Assembly: GCF_900290275.1 (NCBI RefSeq)
Contig: NZ_LT985324.1
Span: 1,051,143 to 1,115,142, forward strand
Direction of reading: 5' to 3'
DNA from: Prevotella merdae
Lineage (GTDB): Bacteria; Bacteroidota; Bacteroidia; Bacteroidales; Bacteroidaceae
DNA: 64,000 nt
The notes under the pieces were generated by a model. The model was not told where the DNA came from, did not search any database, and was given only the letters and a program-made list of their open reading frames with translations. The number at the start of each line of letters is the position of its first letter. Within the stretch, counting starts at the first letter, position 1. Below, piece after piece: positions 52,260-60,819 of the stretch. A program made the position numbers and the translations under genes.

Positions 52260-53299
52260 AATGTATGAAAAGGTTTATATTCTTGTTTTTGATTTTCAAA
52301 AAAAGCCATTATCTGTGTCTGATTATCAGAAAATAGGCACTGCCCAATATTTTCCAAAGTTTCAATTGATTGATTATCAGAAGCATCCAAACCAATGACA
52401 TTATCATTTTCAAAAGAATGCTGCAATCGACAATAGATAAAATTCTGTTCACCTCCTATGCCTATTCCCTTCTGATAAAATTTCATCAAGTTATCTGTAT
52501 AATCTGCCTGAGCGGAAGATATCAAATCATAAAGAGGTAATGGCTTCTTATTATATAGCCAATAGCGTCCTGTCATCTTTTGAGGATTATCCTTAAACAT
52601 TCTATTGCCTGTACCCAAAGAAAGTATTGCAATGTTTCTAACTGGTATATTAAGTGAATGAACAGCCTCTGTATATCCAATCAAAGTAGGATTATTAGCC
52701 ATAATTCCACCATCAATCATAGATTTATACCTATGAATCTCCGTTCCATTTTTTATCGTATATTCAAAATCATAACTATCAAAATATACAGGTGCGGCAG
52801 CAGTAGACAAAGCTATATCACATGCAGGTATCTGATAGTCACGAGTTAACTGCTGGTGATGAGAAGTCTTGAAGACGTGCATCATACCCCGATCAGCATC
52901 GTAAGCAGGTATACAGACCCTAGTTAAGCAATGTCCCAATCGTGCAGGACTCTCTCCCGCATACCCATCATAGGAATCAGACAGAAATTTCTTCAAAGCT
53001 TCACGCTTATATAGCTCTTTCTTAAATAGTATCTTTAATACTTTATTAAAGTTACTCTGATTAGGAAATATTGTCTTGGCATTATCCCGGTAAAGAGATA
53101 AAATCTCATGAGCCGGCATACCTAAAGCTAAACCTATGGCAATAATTCCTCCAGTTGAAGTACCACAAATTAGGTCGAAATAATCACAAATTCGACAAGC
53201 ATGATTAGTTCGATTCAATTCTTCTTCAGCAAGAGCGAGAATCTTGGCTGGTATAATGCCACGAATTCCTCCTCCGTCTATAGAAAGTATTTTAAACAT
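52256..53299 (-). CDS. capV: Patatin-like phospholipase, CapV-type CBASS effector
   Basis: A 347-residue patatin-family lipase, the effector that would degrade the cell's own membrane when bound by the cyclic nucleotide. Oxyanion motif DGGGIRG (8-14), nucleophile elbow GTSTGG (Ser48) and catalytic Asp196 in MIDGGIMANNP are all intact. Length and the downstream CD-NTase fit CapV. It is the first gene of the - strand operon capV - CD-NTase - rdrA - rdrB - small gene. Repeat R2 lies 57 bases upstream of its ATG. No consensus -7/-33 promoter was found in the short upstream region. Confidence 0.9.
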   Translation of the reverse strand: MFKILSIDGGGIRGIIPAKILALAEEELNRTNHACRICDYFDLICGTSTGGIIAIGLALGMPAHEILSLYRDNAKTIFPNQSNFNKVLKILFKKELYKREALKKFLSDSYDGYAGESPARLGHCLTRVCIPAYDADRGMMHVFKTSHHQQLTRDYQIPACDIALSTAAAPVYFDSYDFEYTIKNGTEIHRYKSMIDGGIMANNPTLIGYTEAVHSLNIPVRNIAILSLGTGNRMFKDNPQKMTGRYWLYNKKPLPLYDLISSAQADYTDNLMKFYQKGIGIGGEQNFIYCRLQHSFENDNVIGLDASDNQSIETLENIGQCLFSDNQTQIMAFFENQKQEYKPFHTL

Positions 53300-53355
53300 A
53301 ATGCTATAACTTATTTAAATCTACATTTGTTAGTACACTATTAGTAGCATAGGTT

Positions 53356-53516
53356 GTTAGTGCTCAATTTAGGGCATTGCCCTTTGTATAGGCACTTTTG
53401 CAAGTGCCTATATATTGAGATGTTAAGAATTTCACTTGTTTATTAAGTATTATATACTTTTTCTCGCCATGGCAAAGTTCAAGCAAGCTTGCTTTGCTCA
53501 TGACTTATCGAAAAAG
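53356..53516 (+). repeat. Repeat R2, 161 bp, direct repeat of 45227-45387
   Basis: Same orientation and about 98% identity with R1. It lies immediately upstream of capV, so R1 and R2 bracket the five-gene defence operon. Includes TATAGGCACTT/AAGTGCCTATA (hairpin) and AGCAAGCTTGCT (palindrome). Confidence 0.95.
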
Positions 53517-53793
53517 TTTCATACATTTTACACACATGTGATTTTCGGCTGCACTCGGCATAGCTCAAACAAGTTTGGCTCTGCTCTCGTTGGCACGAAA
53601 ATTCTTCGCTCGACAATGCCAATTAGGATTTTTGAGTTTTGAATGTTGAATTTTGAGTTATTCGCTGCTACGTATGCGATTGAGAGTTGGTCAATTGTGA
53701 ATTTATAATCTTTGAACATGAATTGTCATTAATTGGCCATGAATTATGCCACGAATTAATATGGTTTGAATTGATCCTTGACTTTTATCTTGA
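53517..53793. other. Spacer with low-complexity repeats
   Basis: Contains TTTTGAGTTTTGAATGTTG-type and GAACATGAATTGTCATTAAT-type degenerate repeats. No gene is supported before the broken small gene that begins at 53794. Confidence 0.6.
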
Positions 53794-53866
53794 TTATTCA
53801 AGCAATTTGTCACTATCACGTAACCTTTGTTTAATACCATCTAAAGTCACGTCTGCCCAATGCTCA
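53794..53866 (-). pseudogene. 3' part of a small gene split by IS66
   Basis: Codons for HWADVTLDGIKQRLRDSDKL and a final LE then stop TAA (53794-53796). They continue exactly the frame of the 5' part at 56760-56965 when the insertion and one copy of the target duplication are removed. Confidence 0.75.
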
Positions 53867-53958
53867 GTAACCATCTATATTTCCATACACCATCTGAACC
53901 ACCTTTAAACAAAGGCAGTTCATAAGATGTTAAAATAAAAAACGATTGAATTTAACGT

Positions 53959-55857
53959 TTATTTCTGTATAAAGCATGGCAAGATTGCCTCCTTTTCAGC
54001 ATGGCTGCAAGGTTTATCTGTAAGACGAGAGACCAACTCCTTGATGTACCTTACAGGAGACAACTTGTTCATACTACAGCTCTCTATAACAGAAAACATA
54101 AAGGAAAAGTCAAGCGCATAATCTTCACTGCCGATATTCAGACAGTTTTTAAGATTCAGCTTGATGTGTCTCATCATTTGTTCTGCCAAGTTGTTGGATA
54201 ACTCGAGATTGCCATCCTGCAAAATTGTCTGCATTGCAGACCACTCTGCTTTGATATACTTTAGTGCTTTCTTTGTCAAGGTCCCTAAGCCTTTGTAGCC
54301 TGATCTGGCAAACTGCTCAAATTTTTCTTTAATCCGTTCCATTATAGGACGACTCCTTTTGAGTCTTTCCAAACGGACTTGCTCGGAATCTAGATTTGCC
54401 TTTTTGCAATCATGCTCTATTGCAAAAAGCCTTCCTATCTCATCTATAAACCACATTGACAAGGAATGGTTCTCCTCCAGGGATTCTACAAATTTTCTCC
54501 TTATATGAGTAAGGCAGGCTGAGCGATGTTGGTTTGGATGTTCCTCGTCATCATATACCTTATATACTACATAACCATCTGTAGTGAAGAAGCCGATGAA
54601 GTTGTCCAAGAACTGACGGATTGCCTTGAGGCCACGGCTTCCGTGCTCGTATATAAACCACACGAGTTTTTGGACATTAGCCTTGATTCCCCAAAAGTAA
54701 CGTTTCAGGTATTTACGGATACCCTCATCTGTTTTAACTCCTACTAGTCCGGAGGTTTCATCTATCATCCAGTTGTGGGTCTTCTTGATAGTTGACTCCC
54801 AAACCTCCTTCATCGCTTTACGGATATAAGTGATAATCTTATGGACTATGACACCAAGAGTTTTGGTGTTCATGTTCAATCCCATATGAGACAGTTTGTC
54901 TACGATTCTTGTAAACGGAGTGTTGTAAGCGAAATGCTCGGTTAGAACATAGGTTATCAGCTCCAAATCAAAAGGCACTCCCTTTATTAAGCGAGTGTTT
55001 GGGCGTGTTATCCCTTGGCCTTTACCTTTCACATAATAACCTGCTACTTCATAGAAATGCTCTTCATAATGCTCCGGGATGCGGACCAACTCACGATACC
55101 ACCATGTTTCGATTTCTCCATTACGCTTCACGAAATGTCCGTTTTCAGGAAGAGAGAAATATTCATGTAACTTATGATATACAGGAGTGAGTGTATAGGG
55201 CTTGTTCTTCTGATAGTCTGTACGGACTGAACGCTTGTCATGTGAGTCCTTCTTTTGGGGAGAAACATGTCCTCCTGAAGAAGTGGATGAATCAGACTTA
55301 TTGTTGTTCTTCTTATCTGGCCAATCATCCTTTTCCTCTTCTCTCGTCACCTCATTGCCCGACTTCAATAGCTTTGCCTGCTCGGCATTGCGCTTGAATT
55401 TCTGACGTTGACGATAGGAAGCCAACCATTTTGCCTCTGTTTCCGAGATTGCAGATTTCTCAAGCATAGCAGTAAGTTTTGATATCTTCTCGTTCAAGGA
55501 AGCTATCAAATTATCGGATGCTTTCTGATGACAAGCACTCTCCTCCATTACACGCTTGACATTTTCCATATTATCAATACGCAACTGTTTGAGTTCTGCC
55601 TTATGACGTTCTGCCTGATCCTTCATCTGTTGCATGTAGAACTCCTTCATATTGTCCTGCTGGGCTTTGAAGAACTGACGGTCCTCTTCACGTTGACGTT
55701 CAAAGTCGGCACGCATGGCTTGATCGTGGGCTACAAGATCTATCTGCCCACGATTCGCTGTAGCCTTCTCTTCATTAAGACGGGCTATCTCAGCATAAGC
55801 CAAACGTAACTTCATTTCGTCATTCATATCCATAAAGGTACTGCTTTTTTCTGACAT
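53959..55857 (-). CDS. tnpC: IS66-family transposase (TnpC)
   Basis: A 632-residue DDE transposase. The N-terminal part is a charged coiled coil (about residues 15-150), followed by a basic linker with Ser/Asp-rich stretch, then the catalytic domain: MIDETSGLVGV (first Asp), FFTTDGYVVYKVYDDEE (second Asp) and SNNLAEQMMRHIKLNLKNCL (Glu). ATG 55857 is the first ATG in the frame. It appears intact, so the element may still move. Confidence 0.93.
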   Translation of the reverse strand: MSEKSSTFMDMNDEMKLRLAYAEIARLNEEKATANRGQIDLVAHDQAMRADFERQREEDRQFFKAQQDNMKEFYMQQMKDQAERHKAELKQLRIDNMENVKRVMEESACHQKASDNLIASLNEKISKLTAMLEKSAISETEAKWLASYRQRQKFKRNAEQAKLLKSGNEVTREEEKDDWPDKKNNNKSDSSTSSGGHVSPQKKDSHDKRSVRTDYQKNKPYTLTPVYHKLHEYFSLPENGHFVKRNGEIETWWYRELVRIPEHYEEHFYEVAGYYVKGKGQGITRPNTRLIKGVPFDLELITYVLTEHFAYNTPFTRIVDKLSHMGLNMNTKTLGVIVHKIITYIRKAMKEVWESTIKKTHNWMIDETSGLVGVKTDEGIRKYLKRYFWGIKANVQKLVWFIYEHGSRGLKAIRQFLDNFIGFFTTDGYVVYKVYDDEEHPNQHRSACLTHIRRKFVESLEENHSLSMWFIDEIGRLFAIEHDCKKANLDSEQVRLERLKRSRPIMERIKEKFEQFARSGYKGLGTLTKKALKYIKAEWSAMQTILQDGNLELSNNLAEQMMRHIKLNLKNCLNIGSEDYALDFSFMFSVIESCSMNKLSPVRYIKELVSRLTDKPCSHAEKEAILPCFIQK

Positions 55858-55918
55858 ATGCAAGACTTTTACTAGATATTTTTATATGTATATTGCTGAT
55901 AAACAAGAGTTTACATGA

Positions 55919-56266
55919 CTAAGCAACATCTTCTTTTATCATCATTTTAGTTACTTGTACGCCTTCTGTAAGTGCAACAAAATCGCTCCAGCATATTTTG
56001 TAGCAAGAACGCTTTTCGTCGAATATGGGCAAAAAGAATTTTTCATCATCCAAACGAATTTTTATCAATTCAAATCTACGGCGACCACGATAGAGTATTT
56101 TCATCGTACGGAGAGTCTTTGACATAAAGATAAAAACAGATTCATCAAGAAATGGATCCAAGCCCATTTGGGAGCGGACCACTTCTGAAAGGGTATCGAT
56201 ATCCTTACGCATATCCATAGGGGATGAACAGAAATAGTACCTCTGTTTACTTGTAAAGGATATCAT
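55919..56266 (-). CDS. tnpB: IS66 accessory protein TnpB (Orf2)
   Basis: A 115-residue protein with the family signature YFCSSPMDMRKDIDTLSEVV and the middle segment FIFMSKTLRTMKILYRGRRR. TnpB is needed for IS66 transposition, though its exact action is unknown. Its start follows the stop of tnpA directly (56266/56267). Confidence 0.93.
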   Translation of the reverse strand: MISFTSKQRYYFCSSPMDMRKDIDTLSEVVRSQMGLDPFLDESVFIFMSKTLRTMKILYRGRRRFELIKIRLDDEKFFLPIFDEKRSCYKICWSDFVALTEGVQVTKMMIKEDVA

Positions 56267-56683
56267 TTAGCCTACGATTTTGTGCAACAATGCGGTTATC
56301 TCATTCACATCTGTTTCACAAAGAGACAACTCCATTCCGTTACTGAAAGACACGTGCATCGATATGATGCTATAAGTGGAAACGGGAGGTTTGGCCGGAG
56401 ATATAGGATCTTCCGTATTGTCTGTTTCCACCGATGAAGAGGTTGGAGCTTTTCTCTCAACAGATTCAATTTCCAAGGGAACAAAAGCTTTGTCTCCTTT
56501 GGATAAATCACCGCTCCTTGCCTTGCTGTCCCAAAAACACTTTCGATAGTAATGTAGAACATTAGCATATGTATAATTACTTTCATCACAAAATTGCTTA
56601 AGGGAGCGGCCTCGGCCATACATCTCGAACTCACGAATAATGGCTGCATAATCAACCTTTACCTTCTTTACTTTATTTTCCAT
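56267..56683 (-). CDS. tnpA: IS66 accessory protein TnpA (Orf1)
   Basis: A 138-residue protein. The N-terminal half (YAAIIREFEMYGRGRSLKQF, then CDESNYTYANVLHYY) is a helix-turn-helix-like DNA-binding region; the tail (ISMHVSFSNGMELSLCETDV) is the usual IS66 Orf1 end. First gene of the element. Confidence 0.88.
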   Translation of the reverse strand: MENKVKKVKVDYAAIIREFEMYGRGRSLKQFCDESNYTYANVLHYYRKCFWDSKARSGDLSKGDKAFVPLEIESVERKAPTSSSVETDNTEDPISPAKPPVSTYSIISMHVSFSNGMELSLCETDVNEITALLHKIVG

Positions 56684-56759
56684 TTGCTACTGATTTTTTG
56701 TTCAGTAGCAAAGTTAATATCTACTTCTTAGTAAACGATATGGAGAAATAGACGGTTAC

Positions 56760-56965
56760 CAATGCTCATAGTTATTCTTCAGCTCCTCTTTCTCTTCATT
56801 AGAATAATCAGAGTGTTCGATGTAATCTTTCATACATTCAATTGCCGTCTTCTTGAGTTTATCAAGATCAGAACTCTGAATCTTACTGGTAATGAGCTGC
56901 TCTGTTATCTTGGCTTAAAAATAACCTTCAAGGTAGGCGGCACATATGTCTTGCAACTTTTCCAT
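56760..56965 (-). pseudogene. 5' part of a small gene split by IS66
   Basis: ATG 56965 opens MEKLQDICAAYLEGYF, then an in-frame TAA, then AKITEQLITSKIQSSDLDKL and KKTAIECMKDYIEHSDYSNE up to YEHW at the insertion. With the part at 53794-53866 it makes about 90 codons. The family is unknown to me; it is helical and charged, and sat between two defence operons. Both the insertion and the nonsense codon inactivate it. Confidence 0.75.
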
Positions 56966-56990
56966 TAGTGCTCAATTTAGGGCATAACCC
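56965..56990 (+). repeat. Repeat R4, partial copy
   Basis: TTAGTGCTCAATTTAGGGCA, the head of the R repeat, abuts the ATG of the split small gene. Same orientation as R1-R3. Confidence 0.8.
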
Positions 56991-57015
56991 ATTTCTAAGA
57001 GTTCATTGTTTATAA

Positions 57016-58098
57016 TTACTTGATTTCTCCTGAAAGTATTTCTTTATAAATCTTTCTTGAATTATTCCAGAATTCAGAACGTATCTGTAAGTTCCGTTTT
57101 ACGGGCAATGGACATGTTGTTAACTTGCCATCGGTTCCTTCAGAAACATAAGAACTTACGATTGAAACCTCAAATATCTTAGGACTTCCTTTAAACTCTG
57201 CACGAATATGAATAATTTCAGGTGTGGTAGTGTTCTGAAATGCCAAGGTCATAGCAGCAAAGACACAACCTTCTTCTTCGAACTTCTTTACAAAAGCATC
57301 GTCTCGAAGATGACCTCCTTCAAGTATAGCCTGACGAATACCTGTCAATGTTGCCTGTGGTATCTGTTCGTCATTTTCTTCTTCTGTTATTTCATCACGT
57401 CCTCTACGAAATGTCAAGGCTACAACATCACAGAAACGCCATTCATCTGACAAACCTCTTTTTATGACTTCATCAAAGAATAGAATGGTTTGTTTGTCTC
57501 TCAAGTTGTCAAAGTTCAAAACATGTATAGTGGTCCTTTCTTTATTGAGTATCTGCGAAAACAAACGTTGCACTTCCTTACCGTCATTTGTACGTGTGCC
57601 ATCAACCTCTACTTGCCAAACACCAGATTCTTTTGTTTCAAACATCTGAAATTCGCAGTGGCTTTCTTCATTATCCATAAATTGTATTCTACCAGGACGA
57701 CGAATTTCATAATCCAACCGTCCCCTAAAAACTTCCTTTCCATCTGCTCGAACTTCTTTTGTCAGAAAACCAAGTTTATATCCTTTAGTACATAGTACCT
57801 TATCATCGTCTCGTGCTTTTTCATAAACATCCTTGATAGAAAAATCATTTAAAGAAGAACTCACAGTAAAACCTGACAAAGAATTTTTATTGGAACATTG
57901 ATAGGCATTTGTTCGTAAATCATCAATTGCCACTGCATCAAAAATACAGTTAGAAAGTATCTTGCTAACATCATCCGTAGAAGCATTAATTGCAAAAATG
58001 CCACGTTCTTGCATAAAGGTGTTTAATGTGCGACGTTTGATAAAATTCTCACATACTTCCTTTATCTCATATCTTTCTGGATAAACTATATCTTTCAT
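57016..58098 (-). CDS. Unknown protein C of a three-gene candidate defence operon
   Basis: A 360-residue soluble protein with no domain I recognise. No signal peptide or membrane helix. It looks like two alpha/beta parts; the middle (FRGRLDYEIRRPGRIQFMDN, FQMFETKESGVWQVEVDGTR) is rich in strands, and VVALTFRRGRDEITEEENDE is an acidic-basic patch. It begins 2 bases after the nuclease gene, so it is almost surely co-translated with it. It might be a sensor, an inhibitor or a DNA-binding partner. It is the last gene; partial repeat R4 lies just after it. Confidence 0.7.
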   Translation of the reverse strand: MKDIVYPERYEIKEVCENFIKRRTLNTFMQERGIFAINASTDDVSKILSNCIFDAVAIDDLRTNAYQCSNKNSLSGFTVSSSLNDFSIKDVYEKARDDDKVLCTKGYKLGFLTKEVRADGKEVFRGRLDYEIRRPGRIQFMDNEESHCEFQMFETKESGVWQVEVDGTRTNDGKEVQRLFSQILNKERTTIHVLNFDNLRDKQTILFFDEVIKRGLSDEWRFCDVVALTFRRGRDEITEEENDEQIPQATLTGIRQAILEGGHLRDDAFVKKFEEEGCVFAAMTLAFQNTTTPEIIHIRAEFKGSPKIFEVSIVSSYVSEGTDGKLTTCPLPVKRNLQIRSEFWNNSRKIYKEILSGEIK

Positions 58099-58100
58099 TC

Positions 58101-59021
58101 TTATTCAGCGTTTACGATAAAACTTGGTATATTGTTATTAGCTGTCATTCGCTTTATCGAAATCTTAAAAGTGTCGAAGATTTTCTCCTTTATGTCATTT
58201 TCTATTTTACGAAATTCATCGTCTGCATTATATACATAAAGCAAGATATCTTTCGTGCGATCCCATCCTATTGTTTTGGAGTATGCAACTTTAAGCATTT
58301 CAAAACTATTATAGTTTAAATCTCCAAAATAGAAGATATATGACAGAGTCCTTTCTTTTCCGTCTTCTTTAACTTGCTGTTCTGCAAATATTGCATCCGA
58401 AAACATATACTCAATTGTTAATGTTGAAGATTTAAATAATGGCTCTTCATTATTGAAACGTGGAGAATAGGTAAAATTCAAATCACCATTACTCTTTATA
58501 GTGTTGATTTCGGTTTGAAGTGAAAAGAGTTTCATGAAACTGGTATTGTCCATCACATAAATCTTGTTCAATCCAGCTTTTCTCATTCTCGTCGAAATGC
58601 TGATTTGTGATAAACACTCCTTGTATTTTGGAAGGAAATTCTTATAATTGTCTGTGTCTGAGAACCAAATTGCTATAATTCCAGTATCAGCTATTGTACA
58701 ATTATTAGTAGAAGGGAACGTGTCGTAAAATTTATCAGAATTACGTAATTTCAACAATTTCGCATCCAACCTAGTTACCCAGTCTTGCAGCAAATTCTTG
58801 GTAAAACTGGTAGTCTTATATCTCTTGGCTTCTAAAATGGCCAACTGAGGTTTATTCTTCAATGGCGTTTCAAAGGAAACAACAGTGTCTATTCCCATCT
58901 TCTTCCCATCCTCTCCTATTACATCCATATCATAATCTCCAATACGTTGCCATCCTAAAAGATGGAACAATCTGAAGATTTCATGGTTCCAAACGTCTCC
59001 ATTATAGTGTTGATCTTCCAT
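58101..59021 (-). CDS. PD-(D/E)XK-like nuclease B of a three-gene candidate defence operon
   Basis: A 306-residue protein from ATG 59021. The N-terminal ~110 residues fit a restriction-endonuclease-like fold: WNHEIFRLFHLLGWQRIGDY, then MGIDTVV (Asp45) and PQLAILEAKRYK (Glu64-x-Lys66), the D...ExK active site, followed by a helix with Q (LLQDWVTRL). The remaining 190 residues match no family I can name. It resembles the nuclease of some two-gene anti-phage systems (GAPS4-like), but I cannot establish this. Start overlaps the stop of the first gene (TAATG); the in-frame upstream start at 59057 lies inside that gene. Confidence 0.78.
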   Translation of the reverse strand: MEDQHYNGDVWNHEIFRLFHLLGWQRIGDYDMDVIGEDGKKMGIDTVVSFETPLKNKPQLAILEAKRYKTTSFTKNLLQDWVTRLDAKLLKLRNSDKFYDTFPSTNNCTIADTGIIAIWFSDTDNYKNFLPKYKECLSQISISTRMRKAGLNKIYVMDNTSFMKLFSLQTEINTIKSNGDLNFTYSPRFNNEEPLFKSSTLTIEYMFSDAIFAEQQVKEDGKERTLSYIFYFGDLNYNSFEMLKVAYSKTIGWDRTKDILLYVYNADDEFRKIENDIKEKIFDTFKISIKRMTANNNIPSFIVNAE

Positions 59022-59704
59022 TATAAATTCTTTTTTAATTGATTGATAATCTGCCAATAATAGTTCTCATCACATTTTATGGTAAATGAGTTCTGGGAAG
59101 CTATGGACAAAACAAAATCAGGATATATCTCAGACTTTACTAAAAATGTTATTTTATTGATGCTGTCTGAATATTTTAACAACAATTCTTCTCCTACAGA
59201 ACTGTCCTCAATATGGACAGAATATCTTCCGATTGCACCTTCTTGACATCTGTACCTTTTAATAGATAAATCCATTATATAAGGGGTCATACCTTGACAT
59301 TGAATTTTATTAAGCATATTTACGGCTGTCATTTCTATATTTTGGAAAGTTATCTTTTTCTCAAAACATTCTCTTAATAAGGTTTTTGCTCTACTAAACT
59401 TTGTTGAAGAAGAAGGACAAAATATCAAACCATGCTCAATATCAACTGCAATTTCAAAATCTCCATAGATGTTAACAACTTGTTGCTCAAACATCCCTTC
59501 TTTCTCATTATAGCTACGTATATAAGAAGGTGTGCGAAGCAAGATCGTAGCAAACACCATATTGTCTTCTATCGTTATATTAGTAAAGCCAAGTCCTTTT
59601 CTATCATTATACATCTTTTGATGCATTTTTTCAACGACTTGTCCAATAGAAGGAAAACCTTCTATTTCAACCTTATTGAATATTAGTGTTTCTTTTTTGT
59701 CCAT
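59021..59704 (-). CDS. Unknown protein A of a three-gene candidate defence operon
   Basis: A 227-residue soluble protein, first gene of the operon. Not recognised. It has long beta-like stretches (FTNITIEDNMVFATILLRTP, YGDFEIAVDIEHGLIFCPSS) and a C-terminal strand-helix end. No catalytic motif is evident. Its TAA is shared with the ATG of the nuclease gene, so stoichiometric synthesis is likely. Repeat R3 lies about 90 bases upstream. Confidence 0.7.
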   Translation of the reverse strand: MDKKETLIFNKVEIEGFPSIGQVVEKMHQKMYNDRKGLGFTNITIEDNMVFATILLRTPSYIRSYNEKEGMFEQQVVNIYGDFEIAVDIEHGLIFCPSSSTKFSRAKTLLRECFEKKITFQNIEMTAVNMLNKIQCQGMTPYIMDLSIKRYRCQEGAIGRYSVHIEDSSVGEELLLKYSDSINKITFLVKSEIYPDFVLSIASQNSFTIKCDENYYWQIINQLKKNL

Positions 59705-59796
59705 AGTTAGTTCTACTTGTCATCAACAACGTAAATTCACAGTTCATGGCACAATCCTTTGAGGGCGTGTCAAAACATCCTTACTACAAGTGAGCA

Positions 59797-59860
59797 GTTA
59801 GTGCTCAATTTAGGGCATACCCCTTTATATAGGCACTTTTGCAAGTGCCTATATATTGAG
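59797..59860 (+). repeat. Repeat R3, 64-bp copy
   Basis: GTTAGTGCTCAATTTAGGGC through the hairpin TATAGGCACTT/AAGTGCCTATA to ATATATTGAG. It ends exactly where the IS66 derivative begins, so the rest of the repeat was lost or replaced there. Confidence 0.92.
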
Positions 59861-59954
59861 TTGTAACCATCTATATTTCCATACACCATCTGAACCACCT
59901 TTAAACAAAGGCAGTTCATAAGATGTTAAAATAAAAAACGATTGAATTTAACAT

Positions 59955-60206
59955 TTATTTTTGTATAAAGCAAGGTAAAAGTGCCACTTTGTCTACATTA
60001 GAACTTGCTTTGGATGTAAGACGACTAACCAGCTCCTTGATATACCATCCAGGAGACAACCTATTCATATTACAGCTTTCTATGACAGAGAACATGAAGG
60101 CATAGTCAAGCGCAGAATCTTCACTGCCGATATTCAGACAGTTTTTAAGATTCAGCTTGATGTGTCTCATCATTTGTTCTGCCAAGTTGTTACGGAAGCC
60201 AACCAT
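59955..60206 (-). pseudogene. C-terminal tnpC fragment
   Basis: Encodes NNLAEQMMRHIKLNLKNCLN and the following tail up to LLPCFIQK, parallel to the end of the complete transposase, with about 15% changed residues. Confidence 0.88.
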
Positions 60207-60511
60207 TTTGCCTCTGTTTCCGAGATTGCAGATTTTTCAAGAATAGCAGTAAGTTTTGATATTTTCTCGTTCAAGGAAGCTATCAAAATATCAGATGCCT
60301 TCTGATGACAAGCACTCTCCTCCATTACACGCTTGACATTTTCACGATTATCAATGTGCAACTGTTTGAGTTCTGCCTTATGACGTTCTGCCTGATCCTT
60401 CATCTGCTGCATGTAGAACTCCTTCATGTTAATTACTTTCTTCACAAAATTGCTTAAGGGAGCGGCCTCGGCCATACATCTCGAACTCACGAATGATGGC
60501 TGCATAATCAA
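60170..60511 (-). pseudogene. tnpA-tnpC fusion fragment
   Basis: A frame that joins the tnpA start (in a shifted frame) to the tnpC coiled-coil segment MKEFYMQQMKDQAERHKAEL and ends with SETEAKWLAS. A deletion product, not a functional gene. Confidence 0.85.
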
Positions 60512-60609
60512 CCTTTACCTTCTTTATTTTCCATTTGCTACTGATTTTTGTTCAGCAGCAAAGTTAATATCTACTTCTTAGTGAACAATATGGAGAAATA
60601 GACGATTAC

Positions 60610-60785
60610 TGCTGATTTTACTGATATACTGGCTCAAGACGAAGCATAAGTTAAATCAGAAAAATCTGTATTAATTTTTTTGAATACAGATTCTGCTGAT
60701 TTTACTGATTTACTGGCTCAAGGCGAAGCATCAGTTTTATCAGAATAATCCGTATTCATATATTATTGAATACAGATTCTGCACT
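60610..60785. repeat. Two-unit repeat related to the 754-1229 array
   Basis: Two units begin CTGATTTTACTGAT at about 60611 and 60691 and share GGCTCAAG(A/G)CGAAGCAT and an AT-rich hairpin (AATCTGTATT/AATACAGATT). The plan is the same as in the array near dnaN although the sequence differs. Confidence 0.75.
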
Positions 60786-60819
60786 TTCAGGCAAATCCGT
60801 ATTTAATATTACATCAAAT

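Larger units (their letters stand above)
53867..56759. mobile_element. IS66-family insertion sequence, apparently complete
   Basis: About 2.9 kb, carrying the three IS66 genes on the - strand. The terminal inverted repeats are GTAACCATCTATATTTCCATA at the left and GTAACCGTCTATTTCTCCAT (read inward) at the right, about 17 of 21 matching. CAATGCTCA lies on both sides (53858-53866 and 56760-56768), a target duplication of 8 or 9 bases (8 is normal for the family). It split a small gene. A -7-like TAACTTTG lies at 56716-56709 before the first gene. A shortened relative lies at 59863-60609. Confidence 0.92.
59863..60609. mobile_element. Internally deleted IS66 derivative
   Basis: About 750 bp with both IS66 ends: left GTAACCATCTATATTTCCAT, right (read inward) GTAATCGTCTATTTCTCCAT. 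Inside, the end of tnpC (59955-60190) is joined directly to its coiled-coil part (60190-60430), and that to the start of tnpA (60430-60520); the tnpC centre, tnpB and most of tnpA are missing. The flanks show no matching target duplication. It could still move with help from the complete copy 3 kb away. Confidence 0.88.

Noticed and set aside
51207..53299. Type II or III CBASS
   Set aside because: No E1/E2-like Cap2, JAB-like Cap3, HORMA or TRIP13 gene is nearby.
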